Shown one piece after another: positions 31,404-43,503 of a stretch of 64,000 nt of DNA. Below the pieces are notes generated by a model. It worked only from the letters and a program-made list of their open reading frames with translations, did no database searches and was not told where the DNA came from. The DNA is from Lineus longissimus. Its lineage: Eukaryota; Nemertea; Pilidiophora; Heteronemertea; Lineidae. The stretch spans positions 9,302,001 through 9,366,000 of the forward strand of contig NC_088319.1 of the NCBI RefSeq assembly GCF_910592395.1, read 5' to 3'. Position numbers and translations under genes: made by a program. The stretch's first letter is position 1. Every line of letters starts with the position of its first letter.

Positions 31404-32866
31404 TACCCGGTATATTAGGGTCCAAAGTAGGCTTCTTTAACACTGGTACAATAGATCCAGTTAGCATGTCAACACCAACAACATGCCAACTAAGCATCAC
31501 AGTAATAATCTGGCCAAGAACGCTACAGAGCACTGGTGAGAGTCCATACTGCAGGTGTTCTGAGCTGATTAAATCAACTGCTTTACCCTTTTTCAGAGAC
31601 AAAATAGCTGCTTCTACTTGATATTTAGATATTTCACATTCAAAATAGTCATTGCAGTGCGAACGAAATTCATTTCTGATAAAGTTACTGATCTCAGTTT
31701 GTTCCTCATCCAAATCTAAAATATCAGTCATTATATCACTGTAATGAGCACCAAAATCGTTGGCAGTGAGAGTGGATGAGCAGTTTTTAGCATTAGTTTG
31801 CTTAAGAGTGTTCCAGAACCTTCCACTATCTCCGGAGCGGAAAAGCCCGTTCAGTGTCCGAATGGTCTTATTACACACTTTATGGACGGCTACTCTAGAC
31901 GCTTTGCGGAATTGTTTCTTAGCATGTTTCCAGCATTCAAACACGACGCCTTCTCTAGGCCTATCGTTCATCACCCACAACCTCCACCAGAATGACTTGA
32001 TATCGCGGAGATAGCTCAGGTCCGCAGACCAATGAGCCTTAGGACGAAATGCGCTTGTCGCACACCATTTTGACTCTCGAGCTGCGGTGTGAATGCTATC
32101 ATTGAGGACAGCAAACATGCTATCAACGTATTGTTGCGCCGTCTTTCTGTCCAGATGACTAGGAGCGCATATATTAACACATTTTAGCTTGTCCTCAAGA
32201 ATTGATCGATATTTGTGACGATTGGACGGCATCTTCCAGTTACAGCGGCCCATTTGGCCACTTTGCTTACTGCTTTCAGTCGTTCCAGAATCATCAACGT
32301 GGACGTTAAAGGAGTACCGCAAGGGGAGGTGATCACTCACATTCCCATCTTCCAGCGGCACGATCACGCAATCACAGCTATCATATCTAGGCGTCAACAC
32401 ATGATCAATCCAGGTGTATACCCCACGTTTAATACAAGAATACGTGTACTTTACTGTCTGCGGCGTTCCTATGTCAGCTGCTGTAAGGTCATTCGAGGTG
32501 ATGAAGTCATACAGTAGCTTTGACTGCTTGGAGAAGCCTTTGGTTCTGTACCAGTGACGCGAAAGGGTGTCGCCATGAGGCAACTGTGCATTAAAGTCAC
32601 CACATATTCGAATAGGAGAAATAGGGCCAAACTTATCCAGACACGACTGCAGCCCGTCTAAACACTCAATAAAGGGGGCTAGGCTAGCTCCAGGTCCCTC
32701 AAAATATGGCATATAGGTGTTCACAATAGTTTGCCGTATGCCAGCACGGTTACTCAATGACACAGCAATAATTCTATCATTATCAACAGCAATATCTTGC
32801 CAGGAGAGACCTGGGAGTTTCTTGCATATCACAGCTACCCCACCATATGGACGGCCAGAATGATTA
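31404..32866 (-). pseudogene. LINE AP endonuclease and RT entry, 5' part of ORF2
   Basis: Endonuclease motifs: GRPYGGVAVICKKL, VNTYMPYF, IRICGDFNAQLP, YTWIDHVLTP and GNVSDHLPLRYSF (the SDH catalytic motif). A linker of about 200 residues leads to ILSLKKGKAVDLISSEHLQY and GSIVPVLKKPTLDPNIPGN, the start of the RT domain, where the Helentron interrupts. The N-terminal ETW/TE motif of the endonuclease is missing: homology stops at about 32866, marking the 5' truncation. Confidence 0.85.
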
Positions 32867-34421
32867 TATGATGATTATTTATAGACGGTATTATAAAAGT
32901 TGTATGTAGTATAATTACTTTTAGGGGTAATGTCCAAGAGAGACTGAAAGAGAAGAGATTATGTTAATGCTAAGTATTTCTGGAAAGCTAGTGGATGGAA
33001 GTTTAAACACTGTTATCATAGTACTTGTAGTATTTGGAATTGGAGCATTGCCTTACTTGTGCATGTAACTGTATTCCTTTTGGCAATTTGCGACTGTTTT
33101 GACTGCAAGCGCCTCGTACGTGTTTGTATCCAGAAGTTCTAAGTCTTGATGTGCCACAATATTTTCAGTATTTGGTGTACTATTCCTGTTGACTCCGTGA
33201 AAGCCCACGCTGTATCATTCCTGGTTAATTTGTGAAAGTTCATGATAATTCCTGTTGAATTCTGATATGATAATGTTTGAAGTGTCTTATCACTCCAGAA
33301 GATCTTTTCATGCTAATTAACACCTTCGGTGCCGAAAGACGGTAATCACCGTATGGGAAAACCCATGACTTCAACGAACAGAAGTGCCTCGCATAAACCA
33401 GGCAAACGACACCAACTCCATCTGATGGCGAAGATGTAAACCAACAGTGGCAATGCGATTTAAAGCAGATAGGCTTAGGTTTTGGTTATAGGGAGGGGTT
33501 TTAGGGGTCTCGGGGTAAGAAACTAGAGGCCTGACGGCCTGGATAGCTCTGCTGGTGGAATAATTAGACATTCTGCTTGATGAGGGGAATGTGGTGCAGA
33601 AAATGTAGGAGGTACCACTGTTGTACCAGTGTACATTGCTGGTATGTAGTAAATGGGCTGAATGGAGTCTCGCCACTAGTCTCTGCCATGTGCTCATTAC
33701 AGAGACTAGCAAGCCAATGCATTTTTCTCGTTGTGAAGCCATACTGCAGGTGATTGCCGGAAGCAATTGTAGAAAGAGGTTGGACTTTTTGACTTGATTG
33801 ATGCGAGATTTTTTATTCCACAGACATACAGACATACATTGCACACAAGCATATGTTGTTGCAGACATGCAATACTTGTGTGGGCTATGAATGATGAGGA
33901 GTCATGTTATAGACCCTGTTTGCAAGAGGATGGGTCGCATCCTGTGAGGGCAAGAAATTCGTTCTACCGGTACATTAGGTTTGGGAGTGTGTCACTAAAT
34001 TACTGGATGGGATTAAAGAATCTTGAAAGAGCTCAGCTGACACCTTGTTTTACTTTGTTCTGTTGAGTATGAAATGACATTGATGTCCAATCACTGCATA
34101 GGTTTTTGCGAAATGACATAATAGTGCTTTGAATGATCACGATGGTTGGCAGATATTGAAAGAAAATTTTGTTTGAACTTTTGGCGACCGTTGTGTCGAT
34201 TGAAAGTTGTCGAAGGAGTATTGAGCATGTGCCAATGTGACACATGTGGTAATGTGACAGTTCCTGAGCTAAATCAAGAATCTGCTAAGAAATGAGAAGG
34301 AATTGAGCAGATGTGTAAAGTTAACATTTATTTATTGAAAATAATTGTAGTTGTCCAGCAACTGATTGAAATTAACATACTCTGATTTGTAATCATAGGT
34401 AAAATTAATGTAACCAAAAAT
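32867..34421. other. No recognised gene
   Basis: A 165-codon minus-strand open frame (33371-33868) has no motif or splice context I can support. It overlaps an imperfect inverted pair CTAGTCTCTG / CAGAGACTAG at about 33674-33708. Confidence 0.45.
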
Positions 34422-34740
34422 GAAATAACAGCAGTGATGAAGTTGTGAGTACAATGTTTGGAAATGATGCCTTTCCAAGGATGCCTTTCCAAGGATACAT
34501 GTAATACTACAGGTACAGGAAGTATTCGCAATGATTGAAATTACGAGATGGATTGATACAGAATTATATCTGAGCAAGGGTGATTAGAATGAAATATTTC
34601 CAATGATTGAAATGATAGATGAGAACATATGAAATAACAGCAGTGATGAAGTTGTGAGTACAATGATTGGAAATGATGCCTTTCCAAGGATACATGTAAT
34701 ACTACAGCTGCAGGAAGTATTCGCAATGATTGAAATCAGT
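34422..34740 (+). repeat. Tandem duplication with 209-bp spacing
   Basis: GAAATAACAGCAGTGATGAA starts copies at 34422 and 34631 that share about 105 bases, through AATACTACAG and GGAAGTATTCGCAATGATTG. The first copy has a further local duplication, CCTTTCCAAGGATG repeated twice (near 34471-34495). Confidence 0.8.
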
Positions 34741-35050
34741 AATGTTAAAAACACAGATCAGTTATGAGATGTAATATATAAAGTAACACTAATGATCTAA
34801 AATGCTGAAGATTACAAATGCGTATGCATGATGATAATATAACACTGAAGCAATATCTGCCATGACAAGATTGAGAATTGCTAAAATGAAATGTAGACAT
34901 GTCGAGTAATTTTGCTGGTTGCCCTCTTACAACGATGGAGGCCTGTGATGCAAAATGTTGTTAACTGTTCAGGCTATTATGCATGTAGAAAGGTACAGGT
35001 TGCTGCTTTATTGACTGGTTGTGAGAGTGGAGATTATATTCGTTCTTGGA

Positions 35051-36829
35051 TTAGTATGTGACGGTGAAGTTGTCATCGTATTCAAGAAGGAATGACTCAA
35101 TATGCTCAGCTGACGGCATCTCATCATGTTCTGATGTGGATGACACTGTGGATGCTTTGATAGCATCAAGAATTTCGTCCAAAGTATCAGATCTGAATGC
35201 AGGTTTGTAAGTTTCCTGAGTTTGTGTTTGAAATGTGCCATCGCCCTGGAAGATTTTCTTGGCTTTAAGTGCAAGTTGCTGGTTGCCACAATGGTCACAA
35301 CGAGATATTGTGCCAGTATTAGAGATGAATGCATTTAGGTGACTGCATGATAGACACTGATATTTTGTTGTTATTTGTATGGCAACAATTTCGGCCTGAA
35401 TAGTTGCAGTTTCCAATTTGACATAATTGGTTAATGGTGGAATGTTAGTGATAGTGGTTTGTGGTGTAGTTGACAGGTGCTTTTCTTTCTCAAAGATTTT
35501 CCAACCTGTAAGTGTTATTGACCTGAAGCTGATCAATATTTTTGTCCCATGTGGACAGGTTAGTGATACCAGTGTCATCAGCAACATACTTTGTTTGCAA
35601 CCTTATTGGTCCAGAGGCGACAGTTTTAGTTTCACATTTTGGGTTTTCACCAAGAATGACAACTTGAACATTGATTTTAGTATTTGGTGAAATGGTGGCA
35701 ATTTTTTCAAGTTCTGTTGTAAACGGTGTGGGTGGTTTGTGCTCATAATGCAGCTGGTGGGATATTGGAGTCATTTTGGATTTGGATGTGAGTTTGAGAT
35801 CTTGACCTGGATTCAAACGAGATGGAATCAAATTGTAGTTTTCAATCATGACTGGATTTTTTTCCTGCATAAGTGTTAACATAACAGTCCTGCAGATGTC
35901 GGGATCAAAGGTAATGCCATGGCAATACTGGTCCTGCTGTACTTGAAGCTCGAATGTGATGACATTTTTTCTCTCCTGAACAGCATGTAGGTACCCTTGC
36001 ATCTGATTTTGTGTGTGATCTTTTTTTGGTGTTAGTGCAGTAGTTGAACTTGTAGAAACCATGGTACCTGAAAATACAAGGTCATTCTGAAGATAAGTGA
36101 AGTAGAAACAAAGGAAGTGATGAATATTTACAGATATTATAAGGAAAACAGATCCAGAATCTTTCAAGAAGAAGTAAGGTAAAGAAGGACTTTTACCAGA
36201 AGTGGTTTTTTTTATTAACCTTTGCTGTCACATTGAACATGATTTTTCTTGGTGATGTACTTGCAAAATGTGCTTCTCCTCTTAGTCTAGGATCTACAGC
36301 TTTGTGGTGTTCTATCTTCTTTAATTCAGGTATAGTTGTTCTTTTAGGACAAAACACTTTACCTGATAATGTTGTTGTTTGTTCACGTTTGTTCATAGCT
36401 GTGGTAGAAGTTGATGGAAGGGCTGTAAAAATTTAAAAAGTAAAAAAATTTAAAAAGCTGATGACGCACCTTAGAAACTTAAAATCATTTCACTCTGTAT
36501 TACAATGTCAAAAGACTATTCTTTTATATATTTGTCCCTATTTTACAGCTCCTCCATCCATTTGTACTCCACCAAAACAGAAGATACTATTCAGCCCAGA
36601 AAAAATAAACAAAAAATCACGTAAGTGTTGTCTCTTGAAATGTCAATGACAGCAATAATTTAGTCAATATCAGCAGAGGGTTTTGAAGAGACCTGTAATA
36701 AGAAATTGGAGGATCTATAAAAACTTTTTTAAAGAAGTAGCAACGGAAAACAAACTTGGCCTTACCTCTTTTGGGTTTTTCTTCAGGTTTGTCAGCATTA
36801 TTACCAAATAAATCCAGTTTTGAATCCAT
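35051..36829 (-). pseudogene. RPA1-like single-strand DNA-binding protein, copy 3
   Basis: Exon 1 is 36766-36829 (MDSKLDLFGNNADKPEE, donor AG/GTAAGG). Exon 2 lies within about 36190-36422 (STTAMNKREQTTTLSG and following). The main exon starts near 36066 after a CAG acceptor (TMVSTSSTTALTPKK). It encodes an N-terminal domain with LNPGQDLKLTSKSKM, then INVQVVILGENPKCETKTV and LSTWDKNIDQLQVNNTYRL (OB fold). After a frameshift near 35500 it continues with KHLSTTPQTTITNIP, a CLSC...CDHC zinc ribbon and an acidic C-terminus. It shares its order and phrases with copies 1 and 2 and is the most complete of the three. A Helentron endonuclease fragment lies upstream (37117-37380) on the same strand. Confidence 0.65.
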
Positions 36830-37116
36830 ATTTACATCAGCGATGGTCTCATTTGATAAATGAAAAAAGAAAAATATTGCAAATTGAGTAAATTTTTTCT
36901 ACAACTGATGGCAAATGCTATTGATTTCATGAAAAGAAGACCAAGTCTATCGTCTGCACCCTGAATAAACAAAAACATAATCATTATGGGTATTCAAAAC
37001 ACATTGGCAATCAGTGAGATAGACTGGGACCCAAAACCGTTAATACTTAAAGGACAAGCATTTGCATATTGTGTGGAGGCAAGTTGACCAGAAATCACTA
37101 CTTTACTTGTGACAAT

Positions 37117-37380
37117 TTAGGAACATTGCAGTGATAATATATTGTGATCAGATATTACTGATGTGATGACTTCAATGTTCGGTCTCATGTTAGTAAATGC
37201 CCAGTCAATAAGTGTGTTGTAGATGGTTGTTGGTTGCACAATAAGTTGTAGGCTACAAAGAATGGATTCTATTTTTGAGACTGTGGAGTAGTTTGTAGCA
37301 AGTGAAGCATCTATATTGAAGTCACCAACTATGACATATGGAAAGTCATAGTTGCCAATGAATTGAAAAATATTATGCAA
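37117..37380 (-). pseudogene. Helentron-type endonuclease fragment
   Basis: The open segment holds FPYVIVGDFNIDASL and TNMRPNIEVITSVISDHNI, the GDFN and SDH motifs of the endonuclease/exonuclease/phosphatase domain. The C-terminal spacing matches the endonuclease at 29.9-30.1 kb rather than the LINE endonuclease at 32 kb. It is probably the end of a Helentron Rep/helicase/endonuclease gene whose remainder is lost. With RPA copy 3 downstream it suggests a second, degraded Helentron on the minus strand. Confidence 0.6.
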
Positions 37381-37980
37381 TGGACAATAAAATCACTTTT
37401 ATAATACTGACATAATACGTTTATAATACTGACATAATGCAATAAAAATTGGAAGCACTGTGGTGGACCTCACCATACAGTTTGATAATACAGACAGTGA
37501 CCTTGACATGGTACAAGGTAATGCGAAATACAAAATATAATGATCATTATTATGGCGCCACTGTGCCACTAGGACGAAAACTAAATCAAGACAAAAACGT
37601 CAAACAACATAGACTTACCGAGGGAGAAATCTGTTGTTATTCATTCACTCCTTGTAGAGTTCGATCCACTCTGTGTCCTTGGAGCGGTTTCCGTTTATTC
37701 TAGGGATGCCATCCCTTTATGACAGTTTATAATAATTTGCATTGATATATACTTTAGAATCGAGAAAAGATCCAACCCGAATAAATGAACGAATGAAAAT
37801 CGGCACAGAAGGCGAATTAGTTATCAAAGTTCCAAAATAAAAGGGCGGACGCAAGTTAACTGTTCGCGGATCGTGTGCACACAATAAATCAATAAATCAA
37901 GTCATTAATTGTTCGAATTGAACGGATTGAACGTATATAACTATAATTTTTCACAAGTTTACGGAACATAAGACGGTGGT
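37381..37980. other. No feature seen
   Basis: No gene is recognised. A tandem phrase ATAATACTGACATAAT(A/G)C occurs twice at about 37399-37440. Confidence 0.45.
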
Positions 37981-38296
37981 TAAAATTTTCTCTAGTGAAA
38001 ATGTTATCCACTAGTAGCGTACTTACCTGTTAGAATTGACTTTTGAGTACTCCTCCGGCCAGCCGGAACGCACGCCGAACCATGATTTTACACCCAACCA
38101 CCTAACTAGGTCACGCCATCCCATAATCCTCTACTTTGAGGCGAGAAACCATAGTACGAATAAGAAACCCCAGAAAGTGGGGAGGTGGGAGGGTATTCTA
38201 ACAGGTAAGTACGCTACTAGTGGATAACATTTTCACTAGAGAAAATTTTAATCCACTGCGTAGCTACCTTACCTGTTAGAATTGACTTTTGAGTAT
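37981..38296. repeat. Perfect 56-bp inverted repeat plus third copy, DIRS 3' end
   Basis: 37981-38036 and 38195-38250 are exact 56-bp inverses around a 158-bp centre. Part of the same sequence, TTACCTGTTAGAATTGACTT, recurs directly at 38270-38290. It lies directly downstream of the DIRS recombinase stop. DIRS elements have inverted terminal repeats and an internal complementary region that is copied from both ends (family knowledge), so this is probably that terminal structure. Confidence 0.65.
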
Positions 38297-38500
38297 AGAA
38301 ATAACGAAGCTATACGGAGGTGGGCAAAAAGATTAAAACGAAACATATCTACCACACCCGACTATATACAAAAAACGTATTTACAAGATGCAAAGTCTAA
38401 ATGAAATCTAGACTCTTGCGCTGGAGAGAACCGCTTGTGCAAAGCGGCTTCTCTGACCTTCAACATCACGCATGTAAAAGGCTGAGAAGGTGGTATCCCC

Positions 38501-38662
38501 TGTTTCAAGTGGTGTTTCTTATGTTTTACAAAGACAATAAAGACGGGCGTTGCGAGAACAATCTGTATTCAGGAGCCATCTTAGTTACACAAAGAATCTT
38601 GGGAGGTCATGTGACCATAGGCGCGCGAACATTCAAAAGACAATATAACGCATATTGTAACA
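38501..38662 (-). repeat. 3' LTR of Gypsy element 1
   Basis: 162 bp, matching 43342-43503 at every base I compared. In element orientation it is the downstream LTR, preceded by the purine tract. Confidence 0.92.
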
Positions 38663-39090
38663 TCCTTTCCCTTAAATGATACCATCCAAATCAAATCAAA
38701 CACATAAAACTGCACATACAAACTAAACAGTCCAAGAGTCCTATTGTGCAGACTAATAATAATCTAAACTTGGATTACTACCTCAAATGAGAAACAGAAA
38801 AACTTGACTAAACTTGTCAAAACAAATACTGTGGCTGTGACAAATATCAAACAGAATGACACTTTGAAATACACATGGACAATAGAATGAGCAATGATTG
38901 TGCTAACTGTACGGTACATATGAATAATGAAAACTGGTTAATAATGCGCATAAATGTTTCTGTCTATTGTCTATAACAGAAAACCATCGAAATTGTCTCA
39001 TGCTTTGGACCTTTCACTTTTAACACTCTCGTATTCAGAGCATAAACCATTCTTATGAAGGAGAGGTTACTAGCACTTCACTTCATTTTC

Positions 39091-42000
39091 TCACTTCATG
39101 TAATCATGGAACTTAGCGGGTCTTTGCCTCACTCTTGTAAAGCGGCGAGGCTCTACAACAGGGTCAGGCACAACACTTTCGGAATTATCAGAACTAGACT
39201 GAGACACATCGATTTCCGGTGTCAGAATAACATCATCCTGAATCTCTTCGAACTGTTGTGACAAACTAAGCGGCGCTTCGGACGTTTTACGCAGATCTAC
39301 TCGATTTCTACAGAAAACTCCCGTATCAGTTTTGACCTTGTAAGAACGATTTCCATCTCCTGACTGTACGACACCCTTTTTCCAACTCTTGTCTCCCTTT
39401 TTGTATGGTTTCATCCGAACAACGTCTCCATCCTGTAGCCTTGTCAGATCTTTAGCTGCGAGTTGTAATACTTGGCCTGACGGGCTTGTCCTTCGGCCAT
39501 TTTCTCACGAATATCGGAGTCCACTGGTTTGCATTGCAACATTGTTGACATCATGGGCAACAATGTACGTGTTCTACGATTGAACATTCTCTGAGCGGGA
39601 CTGCAATCTAAACCTTGTGTAGGAGTGTTACGCGTCTCCAACACAGCGAGATACTGGTCAGTGCCAGACTTTTTAGCCTTGCGCAATGTCCTCTTGGCGG
39701 CTTTTACAGCGGATTCCACCTTACCATTGGACTGACTGTGACGCGGGCTAATCTTGACATGATCAAAATACCATTTTAGAGCAAAACTAGCAAATTCTGC
39801 AGAGATAAATTGTCCACCGTCGCGTTGTCACTCACAACTTCTTCCGGACAACCATAGCGCGCGAAATGCGCTTTGAGCTTTCGGATAACTGCTGCACTAG
39901 AAGTAGAACGAAGTCTATCAATTTCCCAGAAATTGCTAAAATAGTCTACAGTTATTAGATAGTCTTTGTTGTCCCATTCGAACAAATCACATCCAACCCT
40001 TTCCCAAGGTCGTGATGGCAACTCGTGACTCTGTAGTGTCTCTTTCTGCTGACAGCTCTCAAATTCACGACATATCTCACAAGACTGAATGTATTCTTTC
40101 AGTTCACTGGTCATCCTTGGCCAGTACAGTGCTTCTCTGGCACGACGCAAACATGATTCAACTCCAAGGTGAGACGTGTGAACTAGTTTTGTCATCATGC
40201 TGCGGAGTTTGGTGGGCACAATAACACGCTCACCCCGGAACAGAAGTCCATTCTGCGAAGATATTTCATCTCGGAGATGAAAGTAAGGCACAACAGCATG
40301 CGGCAAGTTTTCCTTGCGCTCCGGCCACCCCTTGAGCACAACTCGGTTTAAACGTTGTAAAACACTGTCATTTGCCGTTTCAACACGAAGCTCTTCAAGC
40401 CTCTCAGACCTGATGGGAAGAAACTTCACCATGTTTATTTGCTCAAATTCGACCTGAGTGCTGTCCTCACAGGGGAGGTAGGAGCGCGACAACATGTCAG
40501 CGATATACATCTCTTTTCCTCTTAGATATTGAATTTCAAAATCATACTTTTGCGCTCGTAAAATCATGCCTTGGAGCCTTCGCGGGGCTCTCACTAGGGG
40601 CTTCTTTAGGATGCTTTCTAAAGGTTTGTGGTCACTAAGTACGGTTGTAAATTGGCCAAACGTGTACTGGTTGAATTTTTCCAGGGCAAACACAACCGCA
40701 AGCATCTCTTTCTCAATCTGAGCATACCTAGTCTCTGTTAACGTTAGTGCACGGCTTGCATATGCTAACGGACGGCCGTCTTGGAGAAGAACACATCCTA
40801 AACCTTTCTCACTCGCGTCTCCTTGAATCACAAGAGGCAGTTTAGGATTGTAATACACTAGGACAGGGTCTATCGTAACAAGACGCTTCACTTCAGCGAA
40901 AGCTTTGTCATGGACATCGGTCCAAGACCACTGCGTTTCCTTAAGAGTCAACTTTCTAAGAGGTTCTAGAACATCGGACAACATTGGCAGAAATTTCGCA
41001 AGATAATTGACGAATCCAAGAAAGCGGCGCATCGACTCAACTCCATCCGGCTTGTCTAACTCCAGAACAGCTTTGACCTTGTTGGGGTCCATCATGAGTC
41101 CATCCTTAGTGACACGATGTCCCATAAAGATGATCTCAGATTTCCTAAGTTCAGTCTTAGGCAAATTCAGCAAAATTCTGTTCTCAACACAGCGCCGGAG
41201 AAACTTCTCCAAAGTAACATCATGATCGGCGTACGCTATTTCGTCGGTTTCACCAAACCCACAGACGAAAAATGTCATCATGTATACAGTAGACACCGGG
41301 TAGCCCAGCTAGGGCTTGCGACAAACGCTTCTGAAAAATTTCAGACGAGCAACTGAGTCCAAACGGTAAACGAAGCCAACGGTAACGGCCTCTGGGGGTC
41401 TGAAAAGTAGTTAACAGGCTGCTTTCAGAGTCAAGTTCACAGTGCCAATAGCCATTTTTAAGATCAAACTTTGAGAACACTCGGGCTTTGGCAAGTTCAG
41501 GGAGTACATCATCAATGACAGGAATTTGATAGTGTTCCCTTTTCAATGCCTGGTTTAGTGGACCAGGGTCGGTACAGATTCTCAGATCGCCATTTTTCTT
41601 AGTCGCAACGACAAATTGGCTAACCCAATCAGTAGGCTCATCTACTGGGGCCAACACTTTCACATCACATAAATGATCGAGTTTTACATTAAACTTGTCC
41701 CTAATGGCGACTGGTACCTTGCGCGGCGGCAATATCTTCGGACTAGTTGAACCATCAGTCTCCAGGTGGACTTTACCTGGCAGAGTACCAACATCACCAC
41801 AAAACACTTGCTTATACTTTAGCAACAACGGATCCTTGAGGTGATCAGACTCAGACACAGCAGCAACAGTAAAGTTATCAGTATTGACGGTGATCAACTT
41901 CATTTGTTGTATAGCCTGAGCTCCAAGTAATGGCACAAACGGTTCATTCACAATGACGAATTCAACAGAGTACTTTTTCCTAGTCTTAGGATTACGGATA

Positions 42001-43181
42001 GTAACACGACACTTTCCGATTGGCTTGATTTCAGAATTGTTCCACATTCTGAGAGTTTTTACTGAATAGTTCGCTACACCTCGGGCTGCAATGTACTTTC
42101 TCCGAAGTACATTCACGGACGCTCCACAATCGATCTGAAATTTCACGGGCTGATCGTCGACAAGAAATTTGGCAAAAATTTGCTTGTCACACGACTTGGT
42201 ATTGTCTACAGAACTTATACTACCAATGATCTTGGAGTCTGTATCAGACTGGGAATCGTCTTGAACAAAGTTAAGTTTAGGCTTGCTACGCCTAGAGGTT
42301 CGATGAGAGTTTGACTTGTCTTTATTCGTACAACATTTTGAGAAATTATCAGGACCATGACAAAGATTACACTCTTTCTTCCATGCTGGACACTTCTCGC
42401 GATCCTTGACATGATGGTAACCACAGAACTTACCGTCAATGTCACGTTTTCCACGAGAGAACTTTGGCTTAGATGAACTGAAACTAGACTTGTTTCGACT
42501 ACTCGCAGACTTTTGACCTTTTGGTTTACTAGAAACGCGATTTATGTCAGCTTTATCTTTGTCACCACTTAGGCTTTTCAACTGAGAAGCTGAAGTTTCC
42601 ATGCTCCTGCAAATGTCTATGCACTTCTTAAGCGTAAGAGCACGTTCTTGCAACAGTCGTTTGCGGGTACGATTGTCATTCACCCCAAGCACAATTCTAT
42701 CTCGTAACAGAGTGTCTTTAAGACAGTCACAGAAATTGCAAGTTTGAGCTAGTGTCCTGAGAGCTGTGACATAACTCTCAATCATTTCAGACGGACCTTG
42801 ACTTCGACTATTAAAGTTGTAACGTTCGTAGGTTTCGTTGGTTTCTCCAATAAAATGATCGTCAAACTTCTTGACAATGTGAGCTAGAATGTTCTTGTCC
42901 TCACCCACACCAAATTGCATGGCATTATAAATTTTCAGGGCTTTTGCACCGATCGAGTGTAGAAACAGCGCGATTCGGAATTTTTCTGGTTGACCTTCAA
43001 GCTTTGCAACAACGACATAGTTGGACCACATTTGCTTCCAGAGTTTCCAATTACCAATGACATCACCGTCTTCAACATCAAGAGCAGACAGTGGGGAAAT
43101 GCCTGTCAGGGGCAAATTCACAGGTGCAGCAACCGGAGCTGGAGCAGCACCTCCTGCAGGTGGATCGTCAGGTGGCGCCAT
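39091..43181 (-). pseudogene. Gypsy 1 gag-pol polyprotein, three frameshifts
   Basis: Starting MAPPDDPPAGG at 43181, gag (RIALFLHSIGAKALKIY, LRTLAQTCNFCDCL) is fused without a stop to a Cys/His-rich nucleocapsid region, a protease with FQIDCGASVNVLRR, and RT (ATKKNGDLRICTDPGPLN, LPFGLSCSSEIFQ, CIHDDIF). The frame breaks at a T-run near 41265 and continues at 41296-39776 with RNase H (QGDASEKGLGCVLL) and integrase (HLGVESCLRRAREALYWP, CEIC, CDLFEWD, VSDNA). A second break near 39830 separates the last catalytic Glu (QSNGKVESAVKAAK). A third near 39430 separates the C-terminal tail. A single gag-pol frame fits Mag/SURL-type Gypsy. The RT box reads IHDD rather than the usual VDD. Confidence 0.88.
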
Positions 43182-43341
43182 CTAGACTAATTAACGTAAA
43201 CGACACGGCCTGGGCAGCACGTCACTCGAAAACGAATGTCTAGAAAGGTCGATTATAACGCTCTCGAAAAGCGGGTGTACTAACTAAGTTCTTCTGAACA
43301 GTCTATAATATTTTCTCTTTCCGTTTATCTAGCTGTCACCA

Positions 43342-43503
43342 TGTTTCAAGTGGTGTTTCTTATGTTTTACAAAGACAATAAAGACGGGCGTTGCGAGAAC
43401 AATCTGTATTCAGGAGCCATCTTAGTTACACAAAGAATCTTGGGAGGTCATGTGACCATAGGCGCGCGAACATTCAAAAGACAATATAACGCATATTGTA
43501 ACA
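43342..43503 (-). repeat. 5' LTR of Gypsy element 1
   Basis: 162 bp. It contains the presumed promoter; I see no clear TATA box. TSD copy TCCCC follows at 43504-43508 and the primer-binding site lies at 43341 downward. Confidence 0.92.

Larger units (their letters stand above)
26547..32866 (-). mobile_element. 5'-truncated LINE retrotransposon, split by a Helentron-like element
   Basis: The element reads on the minus strand: AP endonuclease (32866-31404), then reverse transcriptase (27981-26642), ending with an AAAT microsatellite (TTTA repeats 26547-26569), a typical non-LTR 3' tail. The two halves join in frame at GGT-AAT-TAC-CGT (G-N-Y-R) once the insert 27982-31403 is removed. ORF1 and the start of the endonuclease are missing, as in ordinary 5' truncation. 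Clade not assigned. Confidence 0.8.
38501..43503 (-). mobile_element. Complete Gypsy/Ty3 LTR retrotransposon (Mag-like), 5.0 kb
   Basis: The identical-looking 162-bp LTRs (38501-38662 and 43342-43503) start TGTTAC and end GAAACA on the minus strand. TCCCC is duplicated at 38496-38500 and 43504-43508. Next to the 5' LTR (43342-43503) the primer-binding site begins TGGTGACAGCT (43341 downward). Next to the 3' LTR is a purine tract AAGGGAAAGGA (38663-38673). The gag-pol reads on the minus strand with three frameshifts. Near-identical LTRs show recent insertion, which fits its position inside the DIRS gene. Confidence 0.93.

Noticed and set aside
33371-33868. 165-codon minus-strand ORF
   Set aside because: No domain, no splice support and an inverted repeat inside; kept only as a note.
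34422-34740. CRISPR-like array
   Set aside because: Only two long tandem copies without unique spacers in a eukaryotic genome.
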